A DNA stretch of 64,000 bases from the NCBI RefSeq assembly GCF_013294115.1, contig NZ_JABSNP010000003.1:310001-374000 (forward strand). Reading direction: 5' to 3'. This DNA comes from Hymenobacter caeli (GTDB lineage: Bacteria; Bacteroidota; Bacteroidia; Cytophagales; Hymenobacteraceae). The notes below the pieces were generated by a model. The model searched no databases and was not told the DNA's origin. It saw only the letters and a list, made by a program, of their open reading frames with translations. This document shows, one piece after another, positions 56,308 to 64,000 of the stretch. The translations under genes and the position numbers were made by a program. Each line of letters starts with the position of its first letter. Positions within the stretch are counted from its first letter, which is position 1.

Positions 56308-57486
56308 ATGGAAAGCGTTATCAATACCTTGCATATCCAAAACTTTAAGTCTATCCGCAGTGCGCTGTTGCACCCGCGGCGGGTAAATATTATCATTGGA
56401 CAGCCCAACGTGGGCAAATCGACGCTGCTCGAAGCCATGAGCCTGCTCGGCAGTGTGCCCTACGAGCAGAAGCAGAAGTTCCTGGGCAGCTTCGTGCGCT
56501 ACGACAAGCCGCGCCAGCTGTTCCACGATAACCTGACGGCCAACACCGTGAAGGTGGAAACCGACCGCGACCTGTGCCTGCTGGGCAAAAGCAGCCAGGG
56601 CCCCGGCTACCGCTACGCCAGCTTCAGCCACGAGGCCTACCGCGAGCTGCGCACCCAGATGGGCACGCCGCTGGCCGGCGGCCACCTCTCGCGGGCCGGC
56701 GACGACGGCCTGCTGCTCGAGCGCCTGCCCGCGTTTTTGCTGGGCGGGGCGCACGTGCCGCAGCCCGGCTACTACTACACCGAGCTGGACAAGCGCGGCT
56801 ACCCCGGCCTGGTGGCCCCCGCCGAGGCCCGCTACCTGTCGTCGGGCACGCCCTGGCTGCCGCAGGCCGTGAAGGCCTACCGCTTCCGCAACAAAAACAA
56901 GCTGGCCGTGCCCCGGCCCGGCGCGGCCCTCTACCCGCCCTACGGCGACAACCTGGTGCGCGTGCTGGAAACCAACGCCGAGCTGCGCCGCGAGTTCGCG
57001 GGCCTGTTCGCCGCCCACGGCCTCACGCTGCGCGTGCGCGTGGACGCCGGCCGCCTGGAAATTTCCAAGGACCTCGACGGCCTGAGCACCGTGTACCCCT
57101 ACACCAGCACCGGCGACGCGCTGCGCCGCCAGGGCTTCCTGCTGGCCCTGCTCGAATCGAACCGCAAGGCCATCATCCTGCTCGAAGAGCCCGAGGCCCA
57201 TTCCTACCCGCAGTACGTGGCCGAGCTGGCCCGGCGCGTGGTGGCCAACGAAAACAACCAGTTTTTCCTCACCACCCACAGCCCTTACCTGTTCACGCAA
57301 ATCATCGAGAACATGGTGCCCTTCGAAAACCGGGCCCTGGAGCTGGCCGTGTTCGTGGCCTACTACCAGGACTACCAAACCAAGGTGCGCCAGCTCTCCG
57401 ACGAGGAGCTGCGCAACGTGCAGGGCGACAGCGCCAACGCGTTCCGCAACCTCAGCCACGGCGCACCCGACGGGGCGCGGCGGTAG
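56308..57486 (+). CDS. AAA family ATPase (ABC-like fold)
   Basis: 392 residues. Walker A GQPNVGKST (31-39) follows the N-terminal strand TLHIQNFKSI, and Walker B ILLEEPEAHSYP (about 289-300) and TTHSPYL (H-loop) are intact, so it is of the AAA_15/OLD-type with RecF-like topology. No TOPRIM domain follows. Such proteins occur in defence, repair or phage-related systems; here it is alone between two unrelated genes with a terminator directly after, so no system is evident. Confidence 0.85.
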   Translation: MESVINTLHIQNFKSIRSALLHPRRVNIIIGQPNVGKSTLLEAMSLLGSVPYEQKQKFLGSFVRYDKPRQLFHDNLTANTVKVETDRDLCLLGKSSQGPGYRYASFSHEAYRELRTQMGTPLAGGHLSRAGDDGLLLERLPAFLLGGAHVPQPGYYYTELDKRGYPGLVAPAEARYLSSGTPWLPQAVKAYRFRNKNKLAVPRPGAALYPPYGDNLVRVLETNAELRREFAGLFAAHGLTLRVRVDAGRLEISKDLDGLSTVYPYTSTGDALRRQGFLLALLESNRKAIILLEEPEAHSYPQYVAELARRVVANENNQFFLTTHSPYLFTQIIENMVPFENRALELAVFVAYYQDYQTKVRQLSDEELRNVQGDSANAFRNLSHGAPDGARR

Positions 57487-57506
57487 GGAACGGCCGCACC
57501 CGCCGC

Positions 57507-57541
57507 AAAAAGCCCCGCCGGATGCTCCGGCGGGGCTTTTT
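57507..57541. terminator. Bidirectional terminator between AAA and M16 genes
   Basis: A perfect 16-bp stem (57507-57522 / 57526-57541) with a TGC loop and A5/T5 ends. It can serve both convergent genes. Confidence 0.92.
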
Positions 57542-57562
57542 CATGATGAATCAAACCAGGGC

Positions 57563-60500
57563 TTACTTGGCGTCGCTGCCCTTGTCTTTCTCCTTGGTTT
57601 TTTTGCCGTCGGCGTCCTTCGATTTGCGCTTTATCTTTTCGTTGGGCGCGGGGGTGGCCGGGGCGACGGCGGCGGCCGGGGCGGGGGCCGCGGCGGGCAC
57701 GGGCTTGCCGTCGGTGTCCAGCTCCACCACTTCGTAGCCCAGGGCCTGCACGGCGGGCAGCTGCTTTTTGTCGCCTACCACCACGACGTACATGCTCTCG
57801 GGCAGGTCCTTCTGGGCGGCGGCTTGCACGTCGGCGCGGGTGAGGTTTTTCAGGATGGCGGCCTGCTGGGTCACGTAGTCGGGCTTGAGGTCGTACTCGA
57901 CCAGGCGGGCGAGGAAGGCCGCTTTCTGGCCGCCGGTTTCGTACTTCAGGGCATCGCTCTGGCCCACTGAGGATTGCAGGAACGCTAGCTCCTCGTCGGT
58001 GATGCCGGTGCGGTAGCCCGAGATTTCGCTCATGAATTCCTTCACCGAGGCGGCGGTGGCGTCGGCGCGTACGCCGGCCTGGGCTGTGAAGGGCCCCGGG
58101 TTGCGCGTGCTTTGAAAATACGACTGGGCCCCGTAGGTGTAGCCCTTGTTTTCGCGCAGGTTCAGGTTGATGCGCGAGTTGAAGGCGCCGCCAAGCACGT
58201 AGTTGGTCAGGTAGGCTTTGTAGTAGTCGCCGGTGGCGTCGTAGGGCAGCGAGGTGAGGTAGCCCACCCGGATTTCCGACTGCGCCGCGCCGTCTTTGTT
58301 CACGAAGTACACGCGCGTCTTATCCGGCTGCGGAATGGCGGCCACCGTGGGCGGAATCACCACGTCCTTCTTGGCCCAGGTTTTCAGGAAGCCCAGCTGG
58401 GGCAGCACGTCGGCCTCGGCCACGTCGCCCACCACCACCAGCGACGCCACGTTGGGCGCGTAGTTGGCGGCGTAGAAGGCTTTTACGTCGTCGAGCGTGA
58501 GGGCCCCCACCGAGGCGGTGGTGCCGATGGCGGGCACGCTCATGATGCTGGCCGGGCCGTAGAGCAGGCGGCCGTAGGTGTTGTTGGCGATGGCCACCGG
58601 CAGCGTTACCTGGTTGGCGATGCCCTCCAGGGTTTGCTTTTTAAGGCGGGCAAAGTCGGCGGCGTCGAAGCGCGGGTGCAGCAGCACCTCCTGCACGATG
58701 GCCAGGGTGGCGGGAATGTTTTTCGTCAGCGACTGCACGTACACGGTCGTGTTGTCGTTGCCGGCGTTCACGCGCACGGCGCTGCCGAGCTGGTCGAGGG
58801 CGGCGCTTAGCTGCTCGCCGGTGTACTTGGCGGTGCCCTCGTTCAGCATGGCCGCCGTGAGGACGGCAATGCCGGCCTTGGCGGGGTCGGCCTGCTCGAG
58901 GCGGTGGCCGCCGCGGATGGTGAGCAGCATCGTCACGGCTGGGATTTCGGTGTTGCGGGTGCCCACCACTTTCAGGCCGTTGTCAAACGTGGCTTCGTAC
59001 AGCGCCGGCACCTTCACCACAGGGTTGCCGCTGCTCTTGGGCTGCACATTGCGGTCAAACGTGTCCTGGGCCTTCACGTAGGTCAAGCCCGCGTACTGGT
59101 CCTTGGGGGCCTGGTAGCCCGCTTTATCCACGGTGAAGTTGTCCTTGTGGGCCACCAGCTCGGGCTTGCCCTTGGGCACCACGCTCAGGATGACGGCGTG
59201 CTTGCCCTTGAGGTACTTGTCGTACACGCGCTGCACATCGGCCTTGGTGAGGGCCCGCAGGCGCTGCAATTCCACGGCCAGGTAGTTGGGGTTGCCGGTG
59301 TAGGTTTGGTAAGCAGCCAGCAGGCTCACTTTGCCCTGTACGCTGGCCAGGCCGTTCACCACCTGGGCCTCGCGGCTGGCCTTGAAGCGCTGCAAGGCGG
59401 CATCGCTCACGCCGGTTTTCTCAAACTCGGCCAGGCTCTGGCGTAGGCGTACTTCGGTGCTGTCAAGGCCTTTGCCGGGGAAGGCGCGGGCCTGCAGGGT
59501 AAACTCGCCGGCCAGCTCGGAGGTGTTGCTGTAGGCCCCGGCCTGTACGGCCTTCTGGGTTTTGACCAGGTTTTTGTAGAGCAGCGAATTGTTGCCCTGG
59601 CCGATGATTTCGGCCAGCGCTTCGAACGCTACTTCGTCGGGCGTGTTCTGGGGCACGCTCGGAAACACCATGTCCAGCAGCGGGAAGCGCACGTTGTCCT
59701 CGTAGCTGACGTAGCGGTCAGCGGTCAGCACGGGCTCGGGCAGGTGCTGGTTTTGCACCGCGGGGCCCCGCTTGATGGGCCCGAAGTATTTCTCGGCGTA
59801 CTTCACCACGTCGGCCGTTTTCACGTCACCGCCCACGGTCAGCGTCGCGTTGTTGGGGCCGTACCAGCGCAGGAAGAAGTTCTTGAGGTCGTTGACGTTC
59901 GAGGCGTCCAAATCGCTTAGCGACCCGATGACCGACCACGAGTAGGGGTGGCCGTAGGGGAAGAGCGTCCGGCCGATGTACTCGCCCGCCTGGCCGTAGG
60001 GCGCGTTGTCCACGCGCTGGCCCCGCTCGTTTTTCACGGTAGCGCGCTGAATCTCGAACTTCTTCTGGCTCACGGCGTCCAACAGGAAGCCCATGCGGTC
60101 GGCCTCCAGCCACATTCCGGTTTCGAGCTGGTTATTGGGCAGCGTTTCGAAGTAGTTGGTGCGGTCCTGGGTGGTGCTGCCGTTCAGGGTGCCGCCGGCG
60201 GCCGTCACTAGCTTGAAGTGCTGCTGGTCACCCACGTGGTCGGAGCCCTGGAACATCATGTGCTCGAAGAAGTGGGCAAAGCCCGACTTGCCGATTTGCT
60301 CGCGGGCCGAGCCCACGTGGTAGGTCACGTCCACGTGCACCAGCGGGTCGGAGTGGTCCTCGGTCACCACCACGGTCAAGCCGTTGGGTAGCACGTACTT
60401 GCTGTAGGGGATGGTGAGGGCCCCGGGCTTGCGCACCACGGTTTCCACCAGCTTGGCGCCGGTGGCGGCGGGCTTGGCGGCCACCACGGTTTTGGGCTTG

Positions 60501-60589
60501 GGCGTGGGCGCTTTTTTGGTTTGGGCGGCGGCCGGTTGCAGGGCCAGCGCCGTGCCCAAGCCCATCAGCCAGAGTCTTTTTTGCATCAT
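57563..60589 (-). CDS. M16 (pitrilysin-type) double-domain peptidase
   Basis: 1008 residues from the ATG at 60589 (a second ATG directly follows). Signal peptide 1-22. The first M16 domain has the inverted zinc motif HFFEH (106-110), and the second half (from about 520) is a homologous but inactive M16 domain. The two form the usual clam-shaped chamber for peptides. The last 60 residues are Ala/Pro- and then Lys/Asp-rich, unlike the fold, and likely flexible. Location: periplasm or outer membrane. Confidence 0.92.
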   Translation of the reverse strand: MMQKRLWLMGLGTALALQPAAAQTKKAPTPKPKTVVAAKPAATGAKLVETVVRKPGALTIPYSKYVLPNGLTVVVTEDHSDPLVHVDVTYHVGSAREQIGKSGFAHFFEHMMFQGSDHVGDQQHFKLVTAAGGTLNGSTTQDRTNYFETLPNNQLETGMWLEADRMGFLLDAVSQKKFEIQRATVKNERGQRVDNAPYGQAGEYIGRTLFPYGHPYSWSVIGSLSDLDASNVNDLKNFFLRWYGPNNATLTVGGDVKTADVVKYAEKYFGPIKRGPAVQNQHLPEPVLTADRYVSYEDNVRFPLLDMVFPSVPQNTPDEVAFEALAEIIGQGNNSLLYKNLVKTQKAVQAGAYSNTSELAGEFTLQARAFPGKGLDSTEVRLRQSLAEFEKTGVSDAALQRFKASREAQVVNGLASVQGKVSLLAAYQTYTGNPNYLAVELQRLRALTKADVQRVYDKYLKGKHAVILSVVPKGKPELVAHKDNFTVDKAGYQAPKDQYAGLTYVKAQDTFDRNVQPKSSGNPVVKVPALYEATFDNGLKVVGTRNTEIPAVTMLLTIRGGHRLEQADPAKAGIAVLTAAMLNEGTAKYTGEQLSAALDQLGSAVRVNAGNDNTTVYVQSLTKNIPATLAIVQEVLLHPRFDAADFARLKKQTLEGIANQVTLPVAIANNTYGRLLYGPASIMSVPAIGTTASVGALTLDDVKAFYAANYAPNVASLVVVGDVAEADVLPQLGFLKTWAKKDVVIPPTVAAIPQPDKTRVYFVNKDGAAQSEIRVGYLTSLPYDATGDYYKAYLTNYVLGGAFNSRINLNLRENKGYTYGAQSYFQSTRNPGPFTAQAGVRADATAASVKEFMSEISGYRTGITDEELAFLQSSVGQSDALKYETGGQKAAFLARLVEYDLKPDYVTQQAAILKNLTRADVQAAAQKDLPESMYVVVVGDKKQLPAVQALGYEVVELDTDGKPVPAAAPAPAAAVAPATPAPNEKIKRKSKDADGKKTKEKDKGSDAK

Positions 60590-60715
60590 CGGAAGAAAGA
60601 ATGGAAAACTGTGAATATCGCCGGCAAGTTAGGCGCAAATGACACCGATTCTTCACCCGGCGCTGCACAAAACCAGCGGCTTGGGGGCCCCGGGGCGGCG
60701 GGCCGCCCGGGGCCC

Positions 60716-60723
60716 TACTTTTG
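60716..60723 (+). promoter_or_regulatory. Candidate -7 box of the ALDH gene
   Basis: TACTTTTG fits TAnnTTTG, 63 bases before the ATG at 60787. No TTG at the correct spacing. Confidence 0.4.
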
Positions 60724-60786
60724 CCTGGGCCCCGCCGCCGCGTGGGGCCCCTTCCGTTGCCTTCCCATCCCCGTTCTATTAAGAAG

Positions 60787-62397
60787 ATGAAGCAAGCCCT
60801 CGAACAAGAAACCGCCGCCGACCTCGCCGTGCCCGGCGGCCACCTCCACGCCGACCCCCACGGCCTGCAAGACGTACTGCGCCAGCTCGGCGTGGAAGCC
60901 GATAACGCTGCCTACTGCACTGGCCGCACTTGGGGTGGGGCCCCCAACGCCGACCGCCGCGTCATCAACGCGCCCGCCGACGGCCAGCGCATCGCCAGCG
61001 TGGCCTTCGCCACGGCCGCCGACTACGAAACCGTGGTGCAGGCCGCCCAAGAAGCCTTCAAAACCTGGCGCCTGGTGCCGGCGCCCAAGCGCGGCGACAT
61101 TGTGCGCCAGATTGGCAACAAGCTGCGCGAATGCAAGGAGCCGCTGGGCAAGCTGGTGAGCGCCGAGATGGGCAAAATCCTGCAAGAGGGCCTGGGCGAA
61201 GTGCAGGAAATGATTGACATCTGCGACTTTGCCGTGGGCCTGAGCCGGCAGCTGCACGGCTTCACCATGCACTCGGAGCGGCCCGCGCACCGCATGTACG
61301 ACCAGTACCAGCCGCTGGGCGTTGTGGGCATCATCTCGGCCTTCAACTTCCCGGTGGCCGTGTGGGCCTGGAACGCCATGCTGGCCGCCGTCTGCGGCGA
61401 CGTGAGCATCTGGAAACCCTCCGAGAAAACGCCGCTCACCGCTGTGGCCGTGCAGCACATTATTAAGGAAGTGCTGGCCGACAACGACATCCCCGAGGGT
61501 GTGTTCAACCTGATCATCGGCGACGCCGCCATCGGCGCGGCCATGGCCGCCGACCGGCGCGTGCCGCTGGTTTCGGCCACGGGCAGCACCCGCATGGGCC
61601 GCAAAGTGGGCGAAGTGGTGGGGGCCCGCCTGGGCCGCGCCCTGCTGGAGCTGGGCGGCAACAACGCCATCATCGTCACCAAAAACGCCGACCTCAACAT
61701 TGCCATCCGCGCCATCGTGTTTGGGGCGGTGGGCACGGCCGGGCAGCGCTGCACCAGCACCCGCCGCGTCATCATCGAGGACGGCATTTTTGCGGACGTG
61801 AAGCAGCGCCTGCTGGCCATCTACCCCAAGCTGCCCATCGGCCACCCGCTGCAAGCAGGCACCCTCGTGGGGCCCCTGATTGACGGGGCCGCCGTGGCCG
61901 CCTTCACCGGGGCCCTGGCAAAAGTGCAGGCCGAAGGCGGCACGCTGCTGACCGGCGGCGAGGTGCTGACGGGCCCCGCCTACGCCGGCGGCCACTACGT
62001 GCGCCCCGCGCTGGTGGAAGTGGAAAACCACTACGCCACGGTGCAGGAAGAAACCTTCGCGCCCATCCTCTACCTCATCCGGTACCGCGGCGACGTGCAA
62101 AACGCCATCGACCTGCAAAACGACGTGCGCCAGGGCCTGAGCAGCAGCATCTTCACCCTGAACATGCGCGAGGCCGAGGCCTTCCTGGCCGCCAGCGGCT
62201 CCGACTGCGGCATTGCCAACGTGAACATCGGCACGAGCGGGGCCGAAATCGGCGGCGCGTTCGGCGGCGAAAAGGAAACCGGCGGCGGCCGCGAGTCCGG
62301 CTCCGACGCCTGGAAAGTGTACATGCGCCGCCAAACCAACACCATCAATTACTCCACCGAACTGCCCCTGGCCCAGGGCATCAAGTTCGATATTTAG
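60787..62397 (+). CDS. ALDH7-type aldehyde dehydrogenase
   Basis: 536 residues from the ATG at 60787. The catalytic Cys322 (TAGQRCTSTRR), the Glu of LLELGGNNAI and the NAD loop are present. The C-terminal EKETGGGRESGSDAWKVYMRR is diagnostic of the ALDH7A1 group, which oxidises alpha-aminoadipic semialdehyde (piperideine-6-carboxylate) in lysine breakdown. The N-terminal 20 residues are extra. No other lysine-catabolic gene is adjacent. Confidence 0.92.
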   Translation: MKQALEQETAADLAVPGGHLHADPHGLQDVLRQLGVEADNAAYCTGRTWGGAPNADRRVINAPADGQRIASVAFATAADYETVVQAAQEAFKTWRLVPAPKRGDIVRQIGNKLRECKEPLGKLVSAEMGKILQEGLGEVQEMIDICDFAVGLSRQLHGFTMHSERPAHRMYDQYQPLGVVGIISAFNFPVAVWAWNAMLAAVCGDVSIWKPSEKTPLTAVAVQHIIKEVLADNDIPEGVFNLIIGDAAIGAAMAADRRVPLVSATGSTRMGRKVGEVVGARLGRALLELGGNNAIIVTKNADLNIAIRAIVFGAVGTAGQRCTSTRRVIIEDGIFADVKQRLLAIYPKLPIGHPLQAGTLVGPLIDGAAVAAFTGALAKVQAEGGTLLTGGEVLTGPAYAGGHYVRPALVEVENHYATVQEETFAPILYLIRYRGDVQNAIDLQNDVRQGLSSSIFTLNMREAEAFLAASGSDCGIANVNIGTSGAEIGGAFGGEKETGGGRESGSDAWKVYMRRQTNTINYSTELPLAQGIKFDI

Positions 62398-62420
62398 GGC
62401 CCCGGGTAGACTTTTGAATA

Positions 62421-62454
62421 AAGCGGCCTGCTCAAATGCTGGAGCAGGCCGCTT
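62421..62454. terminator. Hairpin between ALDH and toxin genes
   Basis: Stem AAGCGGCCTGCTC (62421-62433) pairs with 62442-62454 over 8 bases. It lies between convergent genes and may stop both. Confidence 0.7.
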
Positions 62455-62456
62455 CG

Positions 62457-62759
62457 TTATAGGTCCAAATCGAGCGGTAATAAGCCGCTGCGCACGGCAA
62501 TTACTGAAATTCGGCCATCGTCGAACAAGCGGTAGACGATGCGGTACTGACGGTACAGCAACTCTCTAATGGCCGGCTGCTGGTACTCGGGCACCATCCG
62601 GCCAAGCTGGGGAAATGCTTCCAGCTGGGTCACCTTGGTGAAAATCGATTCTATGAAGCGGGCAGCTGCGCTGGCCGAGTGTTCAGCCAGGTGTTCTTTG
62701 ATTGCTAAAATGTCTTCGAGGCAAACCGTGAGAAACTCAGGCCGCATGAGAGGCCGCAT
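62457..62759 (-). CDS. RelE/ParE-family toxin
   Basis: 100 residues; the ATG at 62759 is used, though the ATG at 62747 is also possible. The pattern LEDILAIKEHLAEHSASAAARFIESIF followed by FPQLGRMVPE, IRELLYRQYRIVYRLFDDGRISVIAV matches the ParE/RelE fold, i.e. gyrase or ribosome-targeting. It overlaps the antitoxin gene by 23 bases (11 with the inner start). The region has lower GC than its neighbours. Confidence 0.82.
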   Translation of the reverse strand: MRPLMRPEFLTVCLEDILAIKEHLAEHSASAAARFIESIFTKVTQLEAFPQLGRMVPEYQQPAIRELLYRQYRIVYRLFDDGRISVIAVRSGLLPLDLDL

Positions 62760-62925
62760 TCATTAGGCGTTGCGCTTCTTCAAAAGAAACGCCAGTACCG
62801 GGCTGCTCGGACAGCGCAATACGTTCTTCTAAGTGCTGCACAAACAGTAGCCGCTCAAATAAATCCTCTAATTGAAAATCATCAGGCAGGTTTTGCAAAG
62901 AAGTTATTACCTGTTCTTTAGTCAT
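62737..62925 (-). CDS. Antitoxin of the ParE-like pair
   Basis: 62 residues, acidic and helical (MTKEQVITSLQNLPDDFQLEDLFERLLFVQHLEERIALSE). It lacks an obvious ribbon-helix-helix DNA-binding part, and its sequence is like the short all-helical partners found with ParE toxins. It lies upstream of and overlaps the toxin gene on the same strand, as in most type II modules. The upstream gap is AT-rich. Confidence 0.7.
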   Translation of the reverse strand: MTKEQVITSLQNLPDDFQLEDLFERLLFVQHLEERIALSEQPGTGVSFEEAQRLMNAASHAA

Positions 62926-63003
62926 GGCGTAGGCAATAGGATTAGGATGGCAATTTACGCCGGAACGGAATAATAATGAATCCTATAGACTGAATAAGTC
63001 TAG

Positions 63004-64000
63004 TTACAGCAGCTTGCGCAATGCCCACAGGCTCCACAGCACCACCATCAGGCCCACGCCCAGAAACATCCAGCGGGTGGGGATGCGGCCGGCCAGGCGG
63101 GCGGCGATGGGCGCGGCCGCCACGCCGCCCACGATGAGGCCCGCCACGATTTGCCAGTGCGAGAGGCCCAGGAGCGAGAAAAACGTGAGGGCGCTGGCGA
63201 GCGTCACGAAGAACTCGACCAGGCTGACGGTACCGATGACGTAGTTGGGCGTGCGGCCGTTGGCGATGAGCGTGCTCGTGACCAGGGGCCCCCAGCCGCC
63301 CCCGCCGAACGAGTCGAGGAAGCCGCCGGCGCCGGCCAGCCAGCCGGCGTTCTTCACCTTGCGCCGCCGCTCGCGCTGCTTGCGCACGGCCTTCACCAGG
63401 ATGCGGATGCCCAAAATGAGCAGGTACACGGCCAGCAGGGGCTTGATGTAATTAGCGTATTTTTCGCCGAAGTGGGCCAGCAGCAGGGCTCCGCCCACGG
63501 AGCCGGCGACGCCCGGCAGCAGCAACACCTTGAACAGGCGCTTGTTGACGTTGCCGAACCGGTAATGGTGGTAGCCCGAGGCCCCGCTGGCAAACATCTC
63601 GGCCGTGTGGATGCTGGCGCTGACCGCCACCGGGCTCAGGCCCAGCGACATGAGGCTGATGGCCGACACCACGCCGTAGCCCATGCCCAGCATCCCGTCG
63701 ATGAGCTGCGCCCCGAAGCCCACCGCCACGAACGTGTAAAACGTGCCCGACGAGCGGACGACGCCCCACACCTGCGGCCAGGTGAAGTAGTACGACAGGA
63801 TGGTGAGCATCAAAAACAGCGCGAAGGCCCCCAGCGTGGCCGTGGCCACGTGCTGCCAGTAGGCCACGGCCGACGCCTCGTCGGCGGGCCCGAAGGCGGC
63901 CACGGCGTGCAGGCGGCGGGCCACCGCGCCGGCTTGCACGCGGCCGTGCAGGGCCGCGTCGTCGGTGGCCACCAGCACGAGGTCGTGGCCGGCTAGGTCG
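63004..64000 (-). CDS. TSUP (TauE/SafE) permease with siroheme-synthase-like N-terminal piece, 5' end missing
   Basis: The frame is open past the right edge, so the start is outside. At least eight membrane helices with the TSUP motifs IDGMLGMGYGV and FLDSFGGGGWGPL are visible. The family exports sulfite, sulfoacetate or similar anions. Before the first helix the chain reads LAGHDLVLVATDDAALHGRV, which resembles the NAD-binding Rossmann end of precorrin-2 dehydrogenase (CysG N-terminal domain). If real, this is a fusion of a sulfur-related enzyme fragment with the transporter. The comparison is from memory. Confidence 0.8.
   Translation of the reverse strand, partial: DLAGHDLVLVATDDAALHGRVQAGAVARRLHAVAAFGPADEASAVAYWQHVATATLGAFALFLMLTILSYYFTWPQVWGVVRSSGTFYTFVAVGFGAQLIDGMLGMGYGVVSAISLMSLGLSPVAVSASIHTAEMFASGASGYHHYRFGNVNKRLFKVLLLPGVAGSVGGALLLAHFGEKYANYIKPLLAVYLLILGIRILVKAVRKQRERRRKVKNAGWLAGAGGFLDSFGGGGWGPLVTSTLIANGRTPNYVIGTVSLVEFFVTLASALTFFSLLGLSHWQIVAGLIVGGVAAAPIAARLAGRIPTRWMFLGVGLMVVLWSLWALRKLL

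Noticed and set aside
56308-57486. AAA ATPase as part of an anti-phage defence system
   Set aside because: No nuclease, helicase or TOPRIM partner beside it; neighbours are HtrA and M16 genes with terminators between.

Overview
The window looks like a chromosomal segment of a Hymenobacter-like bacterium (Bacteroidota, Cytophagales). The evidence is high GC with strong GGC/GCC/CTG codon use, a type IX secretion C-terminal domain on a secreted protein, -7 boxes of the Bacteroidota type TAnnTTTG, LytTR-type two-component systems, a CarboxypepD-like plus TonB receptor, and a SecA without the usual zinc-binding tail. The species call is inference. I saw no rRNA, tRNA, CRISPR array, prophage or intact insertion sequence.

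Layout. 1-6100: 3' end of rplQ, an exported erythromycin-esterase-like protein, a LytS/LytTR pair, enolase and an FtsB-like division protein. 6296-8451 is a decay zone: a wrecked 7TMR-DISM sensor kinase, an intact-length LuxR-type response regulator whose phospho-acceptor Asp is Ala, and two exported-protein fragments. 8462-11656 (minus): anmK and hscA. 12038-19461: DUF4331 secreted protein, TPR protein, HupE/UreJ-like membrane protein, a small Cys-containing protein and a TonB receptor, all on one strand. 19556-25025: a small secreted protein, two murein L,D-transpeptidase paralogues, an Ldh-family dehydrogenase (minus), and a BlaI/M56 regulator-protease pair with two candidate operators. 25148-28787 (minus): transglutaminase, alpha-E and circularly permuted ATP-grasp triad. 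29067-35716: zinc metallopeptidase, Ppx/GppA phosphatase, acetyltransferase, RNA-type methyltransferase, a PBP2-like transpeptidase and a PAS-LuxR regulator.

36006-42285 is the most interesting region: a Nit1C-type cluster (MSMEG_0572/Sll0783 protein, nitrilase, radical SAM, GNAT, AIR-synthase-like, MSMEG_0570 protein). It carries two added genes, an FMN-reductase-like flavoprotein and a methylenetetrahydrofolate-reductase-like protein, and no MSMEG_0569-type flavin monooxygenase is visible. Its promoter region has a good TTG-N20-TAGTTTTG promoter overlapped by nested palindromes, facing the PAS-LuxR gene.

42338-64000: dapF, GNAT, glycosyltransferase and UDP-galactopyranose mutase, secA, deoC with a SPOR lipoprotein and M20 peptidase, an outer-membrane protein, an HtrA/DegP protease, an AAA ATPase, a large M16 peptidase, an ALDH7-type dehydrogenase, a ParE-like toxin-antitoxin pair, and a TSUP (TauE/SafE) permease running off the right edge with a siroheme-synthase-like N-terminal fragment.

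The intergenic spaces are rich in long inverted repeats of several kinds (a REP-like family with two copies, a perfect 46-bp arm repeat, a 43-bp arm repeat, GCTAACAGC-type repeats). Several of them contain or touch the stop codon of the neighbouring gene.
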